Assembly (NCBI GenBank): GCA_963740835.1
Contig: CAVUFH010000002.1
Location: 186,001-250,000 of the forward strand
Direction: 5' to 3'
Length of the DNA stretch: 64,000 nt
Origin: CAVUFH01 sp963740835
GTDB lineage: Bacteria > Actinomycetota > Acidimicrobiia > IMCC26256 > PALSA-610
Positions 1-8,278 of the stretch are shown in pieces (position 1 is the stretch's first letter; every line of letters starts with the position of its first letter). The translations under genes were made by a program, and so were the position numbers. The notes under the pieces are model-generated. The model made no database searches. It had not been told where the DNA came from and saw only the letters and a list, made by a program, of their open reading frames with translations.

Positions 1-118
1 ACGCCTCACCGCAGTACGGGCACTGGAAGTCTCCGTACTCGACGAGCTGCAGCGGCGCGCCGGCCGGTCCGCTCACGTGGTCGGAAATGGAGACTCGTAT
101 CTCGAGGAGATGCGTCAC
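1..118 (-). CDS. Partial DsbA-family thioredoxin-fold protein (N-terminus only)
   Basis: Reading leftward from a GTG at 118, the translation carries the stretch DHVSGPAGAPLQLVEYGDF followed by QCPYCGEA, then runs off the window edge. This is the start of the thioredoxin fold used by DsbA-like oxidoreductases and by the C-terminal domain of some NhaA antiporters, with the CPYC redox pair visible. There is no signal peptide before it, so the start at 118 gives a cytoplasmic form; a later GTG at 76 would remove the conserved DHV segment. Only 39 codons are present. It may be a free-standing DsbA-like protein, since the domain begins almost at the start codon. Confidence 0.6.
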   Translation of the reverse strand, partial: MTHLLEIRVSISDHVSGPAGAPLQLVEYGDFQCPYCGEA

Positions 119-160
119 ACGCTGGGTTGTTCCCAACCCGCGTGCGGCGCACACGTTCGC

Positions 161-1150
161 CTACTGGTCGATGCCGATCCAGCCGACCGCGTCGTTGATG
201 CGCGCCCGCAGGTCGCGGTCGGCGAGGTGGGGCAGCACGTCGAGCGCGCCGAGGTTGTCTTGGACCTGCTCGACGCGGCTCGCACCGGTGATCACGGTCG
301 ACACGTGCGGATTGCGCGCGCACCACACGATTGCGAGTTGCGCGGTGGTGCAGCCGAGCTCGTCGGCGATGCCGGCGAGCGCCTTCACCTTCTGGTTCCG
401 TGCGTCGTCGGTGAGCGAGTCACGGAGCCACTCGTAGCCCGGGAGCATGGCGCGGCTGTCGTCGGGCGGGCCGTCGACGTACTTGCCCGACCACAATCCG
501 GACGCGAGCGGGCTCCACGTCGTGAGCCCGATGCCCCAGTCCTCGTAGAGCCGGCGGTACTCCTGCTCGACGCGGTTGCGGTGCGTCAGGTGGTACTGCG
601 GTTGTTCGACGACGGGTCGGCGCAGGTGGTGCCGCTCCGCGATCTCGCAGGCGCCGCGGACCTCGTCGGCGGACCACTCGGATGTCCCCCAATAGAGCGC
701 CTTGCCGGCCGCGATGATGTCACTCATCGCCCACACCGTCTCCTCGATCGGCGTGTTGCGATCCGAGCGGTGGCAGTACAAGACGTCGACGTAATCGAGC
801 TGCAACCGGTCGAGCGATCCGTCGATGGCCTGCATCAGATATTTGCGGTTCAGCGTGTTCGTCATGTTCACGCCGCCGTGGATGCCGAAGAAGACCTTGG
901 TGGAAATCGCGTACGAGTGGCGCGGCCACCCGAGCTCGCCGATCGACCGGCCCATGATCGTCTCGGACTGCCCGCCCGCGTAGGACTCGGCGTTGTCGAA
1001 GAAGTTGACGCCGCCGCCGTACGCCGCCTGCAAGCAGTCGCGGGCCTTGCCGCCGTCGAGCTGCGGGCCGAAGCTCACCCACGATCCGAACGACAACACG
1101 CTCACCTGCAACCCGGTACGGCCCAGACGGCGATACTGCATTTCTCCCAT
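161..1150 (-). CDS. Aldo/keto reductase, K+ channel beta-subunit-like
   Basis: This 329-residue protein is a full-length (alpha/beta)8 aldo/keto reductase that reduces carbonyls with NADPH in the cytoplasm. The catalytic tetrad is readable as Asp52, Tyr57 (in FDNAESYAGG), Lys85 (STKVFF) and His127 (VLYCHRSD). The N-terminal MQYRRLGRTGLQVS and the segment WGTSEWSADE are typical of the voltage-gated potassium channel beta-subunit-like branch. No channel gene is adjacent, so the physiological substrate is unknown. It stands between the partial DsbA-like gene and a PPOX protein on the same strand, with gaps of about 45 bp on each side. ATG start. Confidence 0.9.
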   Translation of the reverse strand: MGEMQYRRLGRTGLQVSVLSFGSWVSFGPQLDGGKARDCLQAAYGGGVNFFDNAESYAGGQSETIMGRSIGELGWPRHSYAISTKVFFGIHGGVNMTNTLNRKYLMQAIDGSLDRLQLDYVDVLYCHRSDRNTPIEETVWAMSDIIAAGKALYWGTSEWSADEVRGACEIAERHHLRRPVVEQPQYHLTHRNRVEQEYRRLYEDWGIGLTTWSPLASGLWSGKYVDGPPDDSRAMLPGYEWLRDSLTDDARNQKVKALAGIADELGCTTAQLAIVWCARNPHVSTVITGASRVEQVQDNLGALDVLPHLADRDLRARINDAVGWIGIDQ

Positions 1151-1197
1151 GACGCCGATCCTATGAGTCTGAGTGCAGGACGCGGTCCCCGCACCGT

Positions 1198-1632
1198 TCA
1201 GGCGAACTGCTTCGCGTAGTCGACGGTCATCCAGCGCGTCGGGCGCAGCACGTAGACCGCGGAATCGGCGGATTCTTCGCGCGTCGCTTCGAGATACATG
1301 TCACCGATCTCGGGACCGAGATAGCGGTGAGCGAGGGTGCGGCGATCGTCGTCGGTGACCGGCCGGACCTGGACCACGTCACCCGTCACCGTGACGTACT
1401 GGTATGGAGCGGTCTCGGTCTGCGCGCAGAGACTGAACCGTGAGGTCGCGGTGAACGCGCGGCCTTTGCGGGAGTCCCGCGCGGTGACGACCCACGCGTC
1501 GCCACCCGGTTCGTACCCGTACCAGATCGGCACCGCGAGCGGTGTGCCGTCCGCTTCGGTGACACCGAGCACGCCGACGTGCACGCCGGCCAGGAATTGT
1601 TCGCGCTCCGCGCGCGTCATCGCCAAGGCCAT
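1198..1632 (-). CDS. Pyridoxamine 5'-phosphate oxidase family (flavin/F420-binding) protein
   Basis: A 144-residue split-barrel protein of the PNPOx-like superfamily, which binds FMN or F420 and includes many actinobacterial reductases. The N-terminal strand pattern (VHVGVLGVTEADGTPLAVPIWYGYEPG) and the Arg-Lys-containing segment TARDSRKGRAF match the cofactor-binding part of the family. The C-terminal TRWMTVDYAKQF is a common family ending. The size suits a stand-alone single-domain enzyme. A second, distant PPOX-type protein lies at 8279-8713. Substrate and cofactor choice cannot be read from the sequence. Confidence 0.82.
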   Translation of the reverse strand: MALAMTRAEREQFLAGVHVGVLGVTEADGTPLAVPIWYGYEPGGDAWVVTARDSRKGRAFTATSRFSLCAQTETAPYQYVTVTGDVVQVRPVTDDDRRTLAHRYLGPEIGDMYLEATREESADSAVYVLRPTRWMTVDYAKQFA

Positions 1633-1655
1633 GGCGACATTCTGTCGCCCTACAG

Positions 1656-3146
1656 TCAGGCCGTCGAGACGCCCGCGCCCGCGAGTTGGTGGAGCAACGC
1701 GACGCGCTGATCATCCGGGTCGGCCTTCTGGGGATTCGTGCCGAACGTCGCGTGCGCCGCGCTCGCAGTGCCGAGGCCGGCGACGGGCGCGGCCGCAACC
1801 GGCACGACCGCGGCGGGTCTTGTCGGAGGAGGCGGGATCTCGGGCGTGCACGTGCTCCCGGTCGCGGCGAGCCCAGGCGCGGTGAGCGCGGGCGGTTCGA
1901 GGAACGCAGGCGCGCGTCGGAAGTCGAAACAGTCGAGGAGGTTCGATGCGTTGGCGTCGCGACGCGTCAGCGCACCGAGGTTGAACTTCGTCTCGATGAA
2001 GCGCAACACGGACGTGTGGTCGTGCACGACGTGCGACACGTAGTTGCGGCGCGCGAATGGTGAGACGACGAATGCCGGGACCCGCAGGCCGTAGATGTTC
2101 CACGCCGCGGGCGCGCCGGGGACCGGGTCGACGCCCGGCGCGATGTCGTCGGGCGGAACCGCCGCCGGTGGCTGCACGTGGTCGTAGTAGCCGCCGTGCT
2201 CGTCGTACATGAAGAACAGCGCGGTCTTCGGCCAGGCGGGGCTCGCCATCACCGCGTTGATGATCGACGAGCTGTACGCCTCACCGAGTTGCACATCGGC
2301 CGGGTTCTCCTCCGTGTAGACGGAGACGCCGGGGCTCACGATCGACACGGACGGGAGCGCGCCCGTGCGGCAGTCGCCGAGGAACTGGTCGAACGTGCGC
2401 ACCTTGTCCTTGTTGGCGTTCCACACCTTGGGGAACAGGAGGATGTCGGGGAGGTCCCATGCGTAGTCGAGCCACGAGATGCCGTGCGCGCTCAACTTCT
2501 CCCAGATGGTCCCGCCCGCGGGATGGGGCATCGCGAGCGCCTTGGCGACGTCGGTCGCGACGAGGTCCTGCGAAGTCGCGGCCTGCAGGTACATGCGGTT
2601 CGGATACGTCTGCGCGGGTGCCGACGCGAACCACCGGTCGCAGATCGGGAACGTGCCGGCGAGAGACCAGTAGAACGGCAGGTCCGATCCGTTCCAGAAC
2701 TTCATCGCGTTGGTGTTGTCGTCGAACAGGAAGCCGTCCATGCGGCCGCCGTCGATCTGCCGGTGCGTCGCCGTCCACGACTGCGACACCCCTCGACCGG
2801 GTTGGCACTCCTCCGGTGCGTGGAAGACGCGCACGTCGTTGCCGGCTGGGTCGGGATTGCTGTTCAACGGCACGCCCGCGTGCACCTGGTATCCGTCGCC
2901 ACGTGGATGCATTCCGAAGTACGAGTCGTAGGAGTGGTTCTCCTGCATGTAGAGGACGATGTGCTCGATCTGCGGGAGCAGATCGACGCCTTCCGGGCGG
3001 CGCGGGTCGGGCCGGTCGCCCGGCTGGCCGCCGTGACGCGGGAGGAACCCGGGGAGCAAGCCGGGGAGGCGTCCGCACCCCGCGAGCACCAGGCCGGAGC
3101 TCGCCGCGAGGCCGAGCAGGAACCGTCGCCGAGAAACCTCATCCAT
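1656..3146 (-). CDS. Tat-exported lipoprotein, phospholipase C / acid phosphatase-type phosphoesterase
   Basis: The 496-residue protein begins MDEVSRRRFLLGLAAS with a twin-arginine motif and has a lipobox ending at Cys24 (LAGC), so it should be exported folded and anchored to the membrane. I chose the ATG at 3146 because it places SRRRFL at residue 5; an upstream in-frame ATG adds an unrelated 47-residue tail. The PF04185 phosphoesterase signature is clear: QENHSYDSYFG at 69-78, CDRWFASAPAQTYPNR around 170-184 and YDEHGGYYDH at 314-323. Such enzymes cleave phosphate mono- or diesters outside the cell. The last ~60 residues are Pro/Ala-rich and outside the domain. Confidence 0.9.
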   Translation of the reverse strand: MDEVSRRRFLLGLAASSGLVLAGCGRLPGLLPGFLPRHGGQPGDRPDPRRPEGVDLLPQIEHIVLYMQENHSYDSYFGMHPRGDGYQVHAGVPLNSNPDPAGNDVRVFHAPEECQPGRGVSQSWTATHRQIDGGRMDGFLFDDNTNAMKFWNGSDLPFYWSLAGTFPICDRWFASAPAQTYPNRMYLQAATSQDLVATDVAKALAMPHPAGGTIWEKLSAHGISWLDYAWDLPDILLFPKVWNANKDKVRTFDQFLGDCRTGALPSVSIVSPGVSVYTEENPADVQLGEAYSSSIINAVMASPAWPKTALFFMYDEHGGYYDHVQPPAAVPPDDIAPGVDPVPGAPAAWNIYGLRVPAFVVSPFARRNYVSHVVHDHTSVLRFIETKFNLGALTRRDANASNLLDCFDFRRAPAFLEPPALTAPGLAATGSTCTPEIPPPPTRPAAVVPVAAAPVAGLGTASAAHATFGTNPQKADPDDQRVALLHQLAGAGVSTA

Positions 3147-3196
3147 GCCGCGCACGCTACGCGCGCGCGGGGTATGTGCGCCGGGCGGGCCCGAGA

Positions 3197-4003
3197 TCAG
3201 CGGAGAGCGTTCACGAATTGTTCGCGCTCCGCATTGAACCATTCCCGGCGGCGATCGAAGCGCGCCGCGCCGCCCATCTCGTTCCACATGCGGACGAAGT
3301 TCGGATCCCCGGCCTCGACCCGGCGCCGCACGAACTCACCGCCGCGCGCGATCGACGCCGAGAGGTTGTCGAGCAGTTCAGCCCGTCCACGCGCGTCGAG
3401 CCCGTACTCATCGGCGACGAGCCGCAGCCGTGCGGCCCGGCGTCCGGGTTCCCAGCCGAGGCGAACTGCGTTCGCGTCATCGTCGATCGGGACGCACATG
3501 CGCGCCATCTGAGCGAGGTCGTAGATCGGCCGACCAGGTGCAACGAAGTCGAAGTCGAGCAGTGCGACGGCGTTGCCGGCACTGAAGACGACGTTCTCGA
3601 GGCACACGTCGTTGTGACACATCACCGCACCAGTCGTTGTCGCGCCGGCGGGATCCTGCAGCTCCGTGCTCCACGCCGACGCGGAGGCGTCGAAGCCGCG
3701 GGACGCGGCGTGGAATCGCAGCAGCAACCGCGCGATCGACGCGAGCGCAGTGTCCTGTTGTGCCCATCGCGGATACGGAGGGACCGGCACGTCGCCGGGG
3801 ACGAACACGAGCCGTTCGCGACCGGCCTCGATGCCCAGCGGTACCGACGCGCCGTCGAAGCCGGCAGCAGCGAGCGCCGACAGGAACCGGTGGATCGCCG
3901 GCGAGTGCGCGTTCGCGGGCCGGTGCACCTCGTCGCCCGACCGCACGACGCGCCCCGCGTTCGCCACTCCGCCGGCGAGCACCTCGTCGGGTTCGGTCTC
4001 CAT
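3197..4003 (-). CDS. Aminoglycoside phosphotransferase (APH)-family kinase
   Basis: This 268-residue protein has the eukaryotic-kinase-like APH fold. The catalytic loop reads CHNDVCLENVVF (His130, Asp132, Asn137) and the metal-binding segment ALLDFDF holds Asp150 and Asp152. The protein is slightly short at the N-terminus, where the nucleotide-binding strand pair of APH enzymes is abbreviated; the stretch VPLGIEAGRERLVFVPG is the recognisable hinge. The family phosphorylates small molecules such as aminoglycosides, macrolides, choline or homoserine, and no substrate can be assigned. ATG at 4003 is preferred over an upstream start that would add a low-complexity extension. It is divergent from the DUF2252 gene. 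Confidence 0.8.
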   Translation of the reverse strand: METEPDEVLAGGVANAGRVVRSGDEVHRPANAHSPAIHRFLSALAAAGFDGASVPLGIEAGRERLVFVPGDVPVPPYPRWAQQDTALASIARLLLRFHAASRGFDASASAWSTELQDPAGATTTGAVMCHNDVCLENVVFSAGNAVALLDFDFVAPGRPIYDLAQMARMCVPIDDDANAVRLGWEPGRRAARLRLVADEYGLDARGRAELLDNLSASIARGGEFVRRRVEAGDPNFVRMWNEMGGAARFDRRREWFNAEREQFVNALR

Positions 4004-4185
4004 CGCGCGAGAACACTCGCCTGGTTCGCCGCGTCCTGTCGAGACCCGTCGGCCGGGAGGTACGGTTCCGGCCCATGACAGTGGCCGAGACCGGCGCCGC
4101 TCCGCGAAGCCGGTCGCGACGATCAGCAACCTCGGCGGCATGACGCGCGGATCTGTTCGACGCAGGCCGGGAGCTGCGCCGAAGC

Positions 4186-5484
4186 GTGCCACGATCGAGT
4201 CACGGAGAGCTCGATCTGCCGGCGGACCGGCCCGATCCGATCGACCTGCTCGAGCAGTCCAACCGCGGGCGCCTCCCGGACCTCGTGCCCGTGCGCTACG
4301 CGCGGATGCTGGAGTCCGACTTCGCGTTCCTCCGCGGCTCGCCCGTCGTGATGACGTGGGATCTCGCGCGGACGCCCCAGACCGGCATCAACGTGCAGGC
4401 GTGCGGCGACGCGCACCTCCTGAACTTCGGCGCATACGCGACACCCGATCGCCGCCTCACGTTCGACGTCAACGACTTCGACGAAACCCTGCCCGCACCA
4501 TGGGAGTGGGACGTGAAGCGCTTGGCCGCGAGTTGTGCCGTGGCCGCCCGAGTGGTCGGGCACGCAGGCGTCGATGCGAGTGCCGCACGCGCGGCCGCGC
4601 TGGGTTACGCGGCCGAGATGGGGCGGCTCGTGCCGCTGTCGACGCTCGAAATCCATTACGCGCACACGGACGTGGATCTCGCGGTCCTCGCCGCGACCGA
4701 CCCGGTCGATGCGAACGAGCTGCGCGTACTCGCGGCGAGCAGCCGTTCCCACACGACGGAGCAAGCCTTCACGAAGCTGACCCGTGACGTTGACGGCCGC
4801 CGCCGCATCGTCGAGCGACCGCCACTCATCGTCCGCTTCCACCCCGACTCGGTGTTCGAAGCGCAGATCGACGAGTTCTACCGGGAGTACCGCGAGTCGT
4901 TGTCCGACGAGCGCCGCCTCCTCGTCGACCAGTACCACCTCCGCGACGTCGCGCAGAAGGTCGTCGGCGTGGGCAGCGTCGGCACCCGTTGCGCGGTCAT
5001 CCTGTTCGAAGGAAGGGGTGCGCTCGATCCGTTGTTCCTGCAGATGAAGGAAGCAGGGGAGTCGGTGCTCGAGCCGCACGTCGGCTGCAGCGAGTACGAG
5101 GACAGCGGCCAGCGTGTCGTTGTCGGTCAGCGCACGATGCAGGCGATGAGCGACATCTTCCTCGGGTGGTCGCGCTCGGATCCTTCCGATTTCTACGTGC
5201 GGCAGTTGCGAGACATGAAGGGGAGCGTCGACCTCCTCCGGATGCGGTCCGCCAGTCTCGTCGCTTACGCCGGCCTGTGCGGACGCACGCTTGCGCGCGC
5301 GCACGCGCGCTCGGTCGGCCCCGGATTCATCTCCGGCTACCTCGGCCGGGGCCGCACGTTCGCCGACGCGATCGGCCGCTTCGCCATCGCGTACGCGGAT
5401 CGCACCGCGCTCGACTCGCAACGGCTGCGCGAGGCGGTCGCCAGCGGGCTGGTCACCGCCGCGCCGCCGAAACTCGCCCGCTGA
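4186..5484 (+). CDS. DUF2252 domain protein
   Basis: A full-length (432 residues) member of DUF2252, a family common in Actinobacteria whose core resembles protein kinase/APH folds but whose activity is unknown. Diagnostic segments are LVPVRYARMLESDFAFLRGS near residue 35, VQACGDAHLLNFG near residue 85, FDVNDFDETLPAPWEWDVKR near residue 100, and the C-terminal QRTMQAMSDIFLGW and DFYVRQLRDMKGS. Translation starts at GTG 4186; the only nearby ATG (4140) is in another frame. The neighbour on the other strand is also a kinase-fold gene, which may be coincidence. The downstream gene is convergent. Confidence 0.9.
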   Translation: MPRSSHGELDLPADRPDPIDLLEQSNRGRLPDLVPVRYARMLESDFAFLRGSPVVMTWDLARTPQTGINVQACGDAHLLNFGAYATPDRRLTFDVNDFDETLPAPWEWDVKRLAASCAVAARVVGHAGVDASAARAAALGYAAEMGRLVPLSTLEIHYAHTDVDLAVLAATDPVDANELRVLAASSRSHTTEQAFTKLTRDVDGRRRIVERPPLIVRFHPDSVFEAQIDEFYREYRESLSDERRLLVDQYHLRDVAQKVVGVGSVGTRCAVILFEGRGALDPLFLQMKEAGESVLEPHVGCSEYEDSGQRVVVGQRTMQAMSDIFLGWSRSDPSDFYVRQLRDMKGSVDLLRMRSASLVAYAGLCGRTLARAHARSVGPGFISGYLGRGRTFADAIGRFAIAYADRTALDSQRLREAVASGLVTAAPPKLAR

Positions 5485-5506
5485 TCGGACCCCGATCGCC
5501 GTACGG

Positions 5507-5860
5507 TCAGCCGGTGGTGACGTTCGTGACCTTGCCGTCGACGACGGTGAAGTTCAGCCGCTGCTCGTTGAAGTCCATCGTCACCGGCTTCGCGACGCCG
5601 TCCTCCATGACGACGCGCAACGGCCGGCCCGCGCCGTCTGCCTTGGCGCCGGCGGCTTCGACCGTGAGCCCGATGTAGGCCTCGAACTCGGCCGCGGTCG
5701 TGGAATCCGACGTGGCCGTGGTCGTGGTGGTCGTCGTCGCGTCCGCGGCGCTCGCGCCGTTGTCGTCATCGCCGCCGCACGCGGCCGCGACCAGGAGCAG
5801 GCTCGCGAGGAGTGCCGCGGCGAACAGGGAGGTGCTCCGGTGGAGGCGAGATGTCGTCAC
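5507..5860 (-). CDS. Lipoprotein with peptidase-inhibitor I78-like domain
   Basis: A 117-residue secreted lipoprotein. The N-terminal hydrophobic segment ends in a lipobox at about Cys28 (LLLVAAAC), followed by an Asp-rich and Thr-rich linker. The C-terminal ~60 residues read YIGLTVEAAGAKADGAG ... VTMDFNEQRLNF ... GKVTNVTTG, matching the I78 inhibitor pattern in which a conserved Thr-x-Asp strand precedes an R-L-N motif. This family blocks serine proteases; here the final Cys of some I78 members is replaced by TTG. GTG at 5860 is chosen because it directly precedes the signal peptide. I am confident of the lipoprotein and less so of inhibitor function. Confidence 0.7.
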   Translation of the reverse strand: MTTSRLHRSTSLFAAALLASLLLVAAACGGDDDNGASAADATTTTTTTATSDSTTAAEFEAYIGLTVEAAGAKADGAGRPLRVVMEDGVAKPVTMDFNEQRLNFTVVDGKVTNVTTG

Positions 5861-5930
5861 GAGTGTGATCTTTGCCGATGCGGTGGCATGAGCGGCGAAC
5901 CGCCGCGCCGCACCGAGCGCGTCCACCGCG

Positions 5931-6635
5931 TCACCGGACGATGATCCACGCGAGCACGAACGCCACCGCGTTGGTCGCGAGGTGCGCGAGCACCGGGGCG
6001 AGGAGGCTCCGGGACCGCAACCGCAGCCAGCAGAAGATGAGGCCGGCCACGAAGGTGGTGAGCACCGCGCCGAGCACAACGAGCGTCTCGCCCAACCCGC
6101 TGCTCGTCGCGTCACTCAGTTGGCGGTTGTGCGACATCGTCCCGAGGGTGGGGGAGATGTGCCACAGGCCGAACAAGACGGACGCCGCGATCGCGGCCCG
6201 TCGGTCGGTCCAGATGCCGCGCGCAGAGGCGAGCAGCAGGCCGCGGAACGCGAGCTCCTCGGGCATCACGGTGGCGACGAGGATCGCGATGACAACCTCG
6301 TAGACCGCGCTCGGTCCCGAAACGTCGCCGCGCGAGTCGTCGAGGTAGCCGCGCGTCGCGGGGATGATCGCAACCAGCACGAGCAAGAGCGTGACCGCAA
6401 CGAACGCGGCCACGCCGAAGCGCGCGCCGCGCTGCAAATTGGCGCGCGCCAGGCCGATGTCGCCCGCTGTGAACGGGGAACGCCACGCGAGCAGTGCAAT
6501 CACGATCGTGAGGCCCAGGGCCGCGAACACCGGATGTGGTCCGAACCCGCCGAGTCCGCGCGCCACATTGAAGACGGCGAGGACGGCGGCAGTCAGCAGG
6601 AACCAGTTGCGGGCGACCGCCCGATCCGCCGTCAC
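5931..6635 (-). CDS. CPBP family intramembrane glutamic endopeptidase
   Basis: This 234-residue polytopic membrane protein carries all three CPBP (Abi/CAAX-like) motifs: PEELAFRG (Glu126-Glu127...Arg131), FGLWHISP (His159) and HLATNAVAF (His218...Asn222). Members cut or process membrane peptides within the bilayer, and in bacteria roles range from bacteriocin immunity to prenyl-protein-like processing. About seven hydrophobic segments are visible. The GTG start at 6635 is chosen because the next gene upstream ends at 6649; an earlier in-frame start would bury that gene. The substrate is unknown. Confidence 0.85.
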   Translation of the reverse strand: MTADRAVARNWFLLTAAVLAVFNVARGLGGFGPHPVFAALGLTIVIALLAWRSPFTAGDIGLARANLQRGARFGVAAFVAVTLLLVLVAIIPATRGYLDDSRGDVSGPSAVYEVVIAILVATVMPEELAFRGLLLASARGIWTDRRAAIAASVLFGLWHISPTLGTMSHNRQLSDATSSGLGETLVVLGAVLTTFVAGLIFCWLRLRSRSLLAPVLAHLATNAVAFVLAWIIVR

Positions 6636-6648
6636 CGGTCGCGAGTCG

Positions 6649-7011
6649 TCAACAATCCTGTTGCAGCTCGATGGTGTTGCCCACCGGATCAGCGAACCAG
6701 ATCTGCACGACGTCGCCCTGCGCGCCCCGCCGGTAATCGATGCCGCGAGCCTCGAGTTCGGCGATCGCGCCATCGAGGTCGTCGACCGCGACGCAGTAGT
6801 GGTTTCCCGCGGGCCGGATGCCGGCGGGGCCGGGCGGCGCGTCGACGAGATGGAGTTGCGCGCCTCCGAGGCCGAACCAGTGGCCGTCGATACCCGGGAT
6901 CTCGGGTCGTGGCTCGGAGCCGAGGCCGAGCACGTCCTCGTAGAACGCTCTGGTGGGTGCGAGCGCACCTTCGACGTTGACGCTGACGTGCAGCACCCGG
7001 GTCACGTTCAC
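6649..7011 (-). CDS. VOC (glyoxalase/dioxygenase-fold) protein
   Basis: A 120-residue single-module VOC protein. It begins VLHVSVNVEGALAPTRAFYEDVLGL, the usual beta-alpha-beta start, carries GNHYCVAVDDLDGAIAELEARG in the middle and ends WFADPVGNTIELQQ, the family's terminal metal-ligand strand (His-type and Glu ligands). The first metal ligand is likely His8 and the last the Glu of NTIELQ. The GTG start overlaps the stop of the upstream VOC gene by four bases (GTGA), so the pair is translationally coupled and may form a heteromeric barrel. The substrate is unknown. Confidence 0.83.
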   Translation of the reverse strand: MNVTRVLHVSVNVEGALAPTRAFYEDVLGLGSEPRPEIPGIDGHWFGLGGAQLHLVDAPPGPAGIRPAGNHYCVAVDDLDGAIAELEARGIDYRRGAQGDVVQIWFADPVGNTIELQQDC

Positions 7012-7391
7012 GCAGGATCCTCCAGCTGTTCCATGAACTCGAGCCGCATCGCGCCGGGCACGTCGACGAACGCGATGCGCCGCGTGCCGAACGTCGGGCC
7101 CTCCACGATGTCGGGTCCCCACACCACCTGGTGTCCGGCGATCTCCCGGTCGACGTCGTCGCTGAACAACGCGACGTGCAGGAAGCCTTCATCGGGGAGC
7201 GTTACCTCGTCCTCGTAGAGCGCGCGGGTGAACAAGGTGATCTGCAGCGGGCCCAGGTGCACATCTGCGCGGCGGCCGTCGCGCCACTCCTCCGGGTCGG
7301 TCACTTCGGCGCCGGCATCGCGGTAGAACGCGACCGCGGCATCGATGTCACGCACCTTGACCGCGAGGTTCGCCACGCCGGTGATCGCCAT
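7008..7391 (-). CDS. VOC-fold protein, partner of adjacent VOC gene
   Basis: A 127-residue VOC protein (MAITGVANLAVKVRDIDAAVAFYRDAGA...). The typical first metal-ligand His is replaced by Asn in GVANLAV, while the terminal VDVPGAMRLEFMEQ keeps the Glu strand. VOC barrels are built from two modules, so the tandem overlapping arrangement with 6649-7011 suggests that the two products assemble with each other. The altered ligand could make this the non-catalytic half. It is first in a two-gene unit; the CPBP gene follows 14 bp beyond the pair. Confidence 0.78.
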   Translation of the reverse strand: MAITGVANLAVKVRDIDAAVAFYRDAGAEVTDPEEWRDGRRADVHLGPLQITLFTRALYEDEVTLPDEGFLHVALFSDDVDREIAGHQVVWGPDIVEGPTFGTRRIAFVDVPGAMRLEFMEQLEDPA

Positions 7392-7430
7392 GCGGGCGAT
7401 CGTATTGCCGGCCGGCTCCCGCTCCGGCTC

Positions 7431-7778
7431 CTACGTGTCCACGATTGCGGGGTTCGACGCCGTCGAGCCCTCCAGCGCGTCGTCGACGCTCGCGAAGATC
7501 ATGCCGGGTGGCAGACCGCAACGCAGCAGGATGACGCGCGCGGTGTCGCGTTGCGAGACGACGCGTAAGGTCGGGACCGCGCCGAGCCCGAGGAGCGTCG
7601 ACCGCAGGGCATCGGGCGCGACGAGCGTCACCTCGCTGAGGTCGATGACGACCGGTCCGTCCTCGACCGCGAGCCGGCACACGGTGTCGAGCAGCATCGC
7701 GAGCAGCTCGGCGTCGGCCACACCGCTCAGCGACACGATGTGACTCCCGAGCTGGTGGCGGACCCTGATGTCGATCAT
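7431..7778 (-). CDS. STAS-domain anti-sigma-factor-antagonist-like protein
   Basis: A 115-residue protein that is one STAS domain. The core reads HIVSLSGVADAELLAMLLDTV then GPVVIDLSEVTLVAPDALRSTLLGL, matching the SpoIIAA/RsbV pattern where the phosphorylatable Ser sits at the start of the second helix after the V-D-L-S strand. Here that position is occupied by the Ala-Pro-Asp of VAPDALRST, so the usual Asp-Ser-Ser/Thr phospho-site is not evident and regulation by an RsbW-type kinase is uncertain. No anti-sigma kinase gene is adjacent. Confidence 0.7.
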   Translation of the reverse strand: MIDIRVRHQLGSHIVSLSGVADAELLAMLLDTVCRLAVEDGPVVIDLSEVTLVAPDALRSTLLGLGAVPTLRVVSQRDTARVILLRCGLPPGMIFASVDDALEGSTASNPAIVDT

Positions 7779-7814
7779 GCGTGACTCGGTTGGGGGCAGC
7801 TCGGGGGAGGCGGG

Positions 7815-8156
7815 TTACTTGCGGCGGTCGACGGCGCGTTGCAGTTGCGCCTTGTTCATGCCGGAACGACCGGGCACGTTCATGCGGCGGGCCTCTTCGT
7901 ACAGCTGCTCGCGGGTGCGACCCTTCGGCCGGTTCGTCCCCGAATGCCGGCCGCCGCGCACCGCCGGCGACTTGCCGCGGAGCGACGCGTTCGAGCGGGT
8001 ACGAGATTCGCCGGCGCGGGCGCGGTCCTTGTTGACCGTCCGCGCCGCGATCTCCTCGGCGCGCTTCGTCGAGGCACCCCGTTTCTTGGCGCCGGCCTTG
8101 ATGTGCTCGTACTCCCGGGCCCGCTTCGTTCCCCTCTCGACTCCACGCGGCGGCAT
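7815..8156 (-). CDS. Basic DNA/RNA-binding-like protein with C-terminal Rho_N/SAP-like motif
   Basis: This 113-residue, very basic protein starts at ATG 8156 behind a good ribosome site (AGAAGGAGCGAGCC). The first half is Arg/Lys-rich (KRAREYEHIKAGAKKRGA, then STKRAEEIAARTVNKDRA), resembling the actinobacterial family often labelled plasmid stabilisation protein. The last ~35 residues (REQLYEEARRMNVPGRSGMN followed by KAQLQRAVDRR) form a helix-extended loop-helix like the Rho N-terminal/SAP motif that binds nucleic acid. No toxin partner is next to it, so a stabilisation role is not supported here; a nucleoid or RNA-associated role is my inference. Confidence 0.72.
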   Translation of the reverse strand: MPPRGVERGTKRAREYEHIKAGAKKRGASTKRAEEIAARTVNKDRARAGESRTRSNASLRGKSPAVRGGRHSGTNRPKGRTREQLYEEARRMNVPGRSGMNKAQLQRAVDRRK

Positions 8157-8278
8157 GGCTCGCTCCTTCTGCGGTGTCGACGCACCGACGTTCCCGCCGT
8201 ACCCGCAGCTCCGAATCGGCGAAACCCGCGTTCGGGAGGTCTGGCCGCTAACCCGGCCGGCGTGGTGAGATACCGCGG

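Noticed and set aside
7815..8156. Toxin-antitoxin or plasmid-stability role for the basic protein.
   Set aside because: No partner gene adjoins it; only the general label of similar proteins suggests it.
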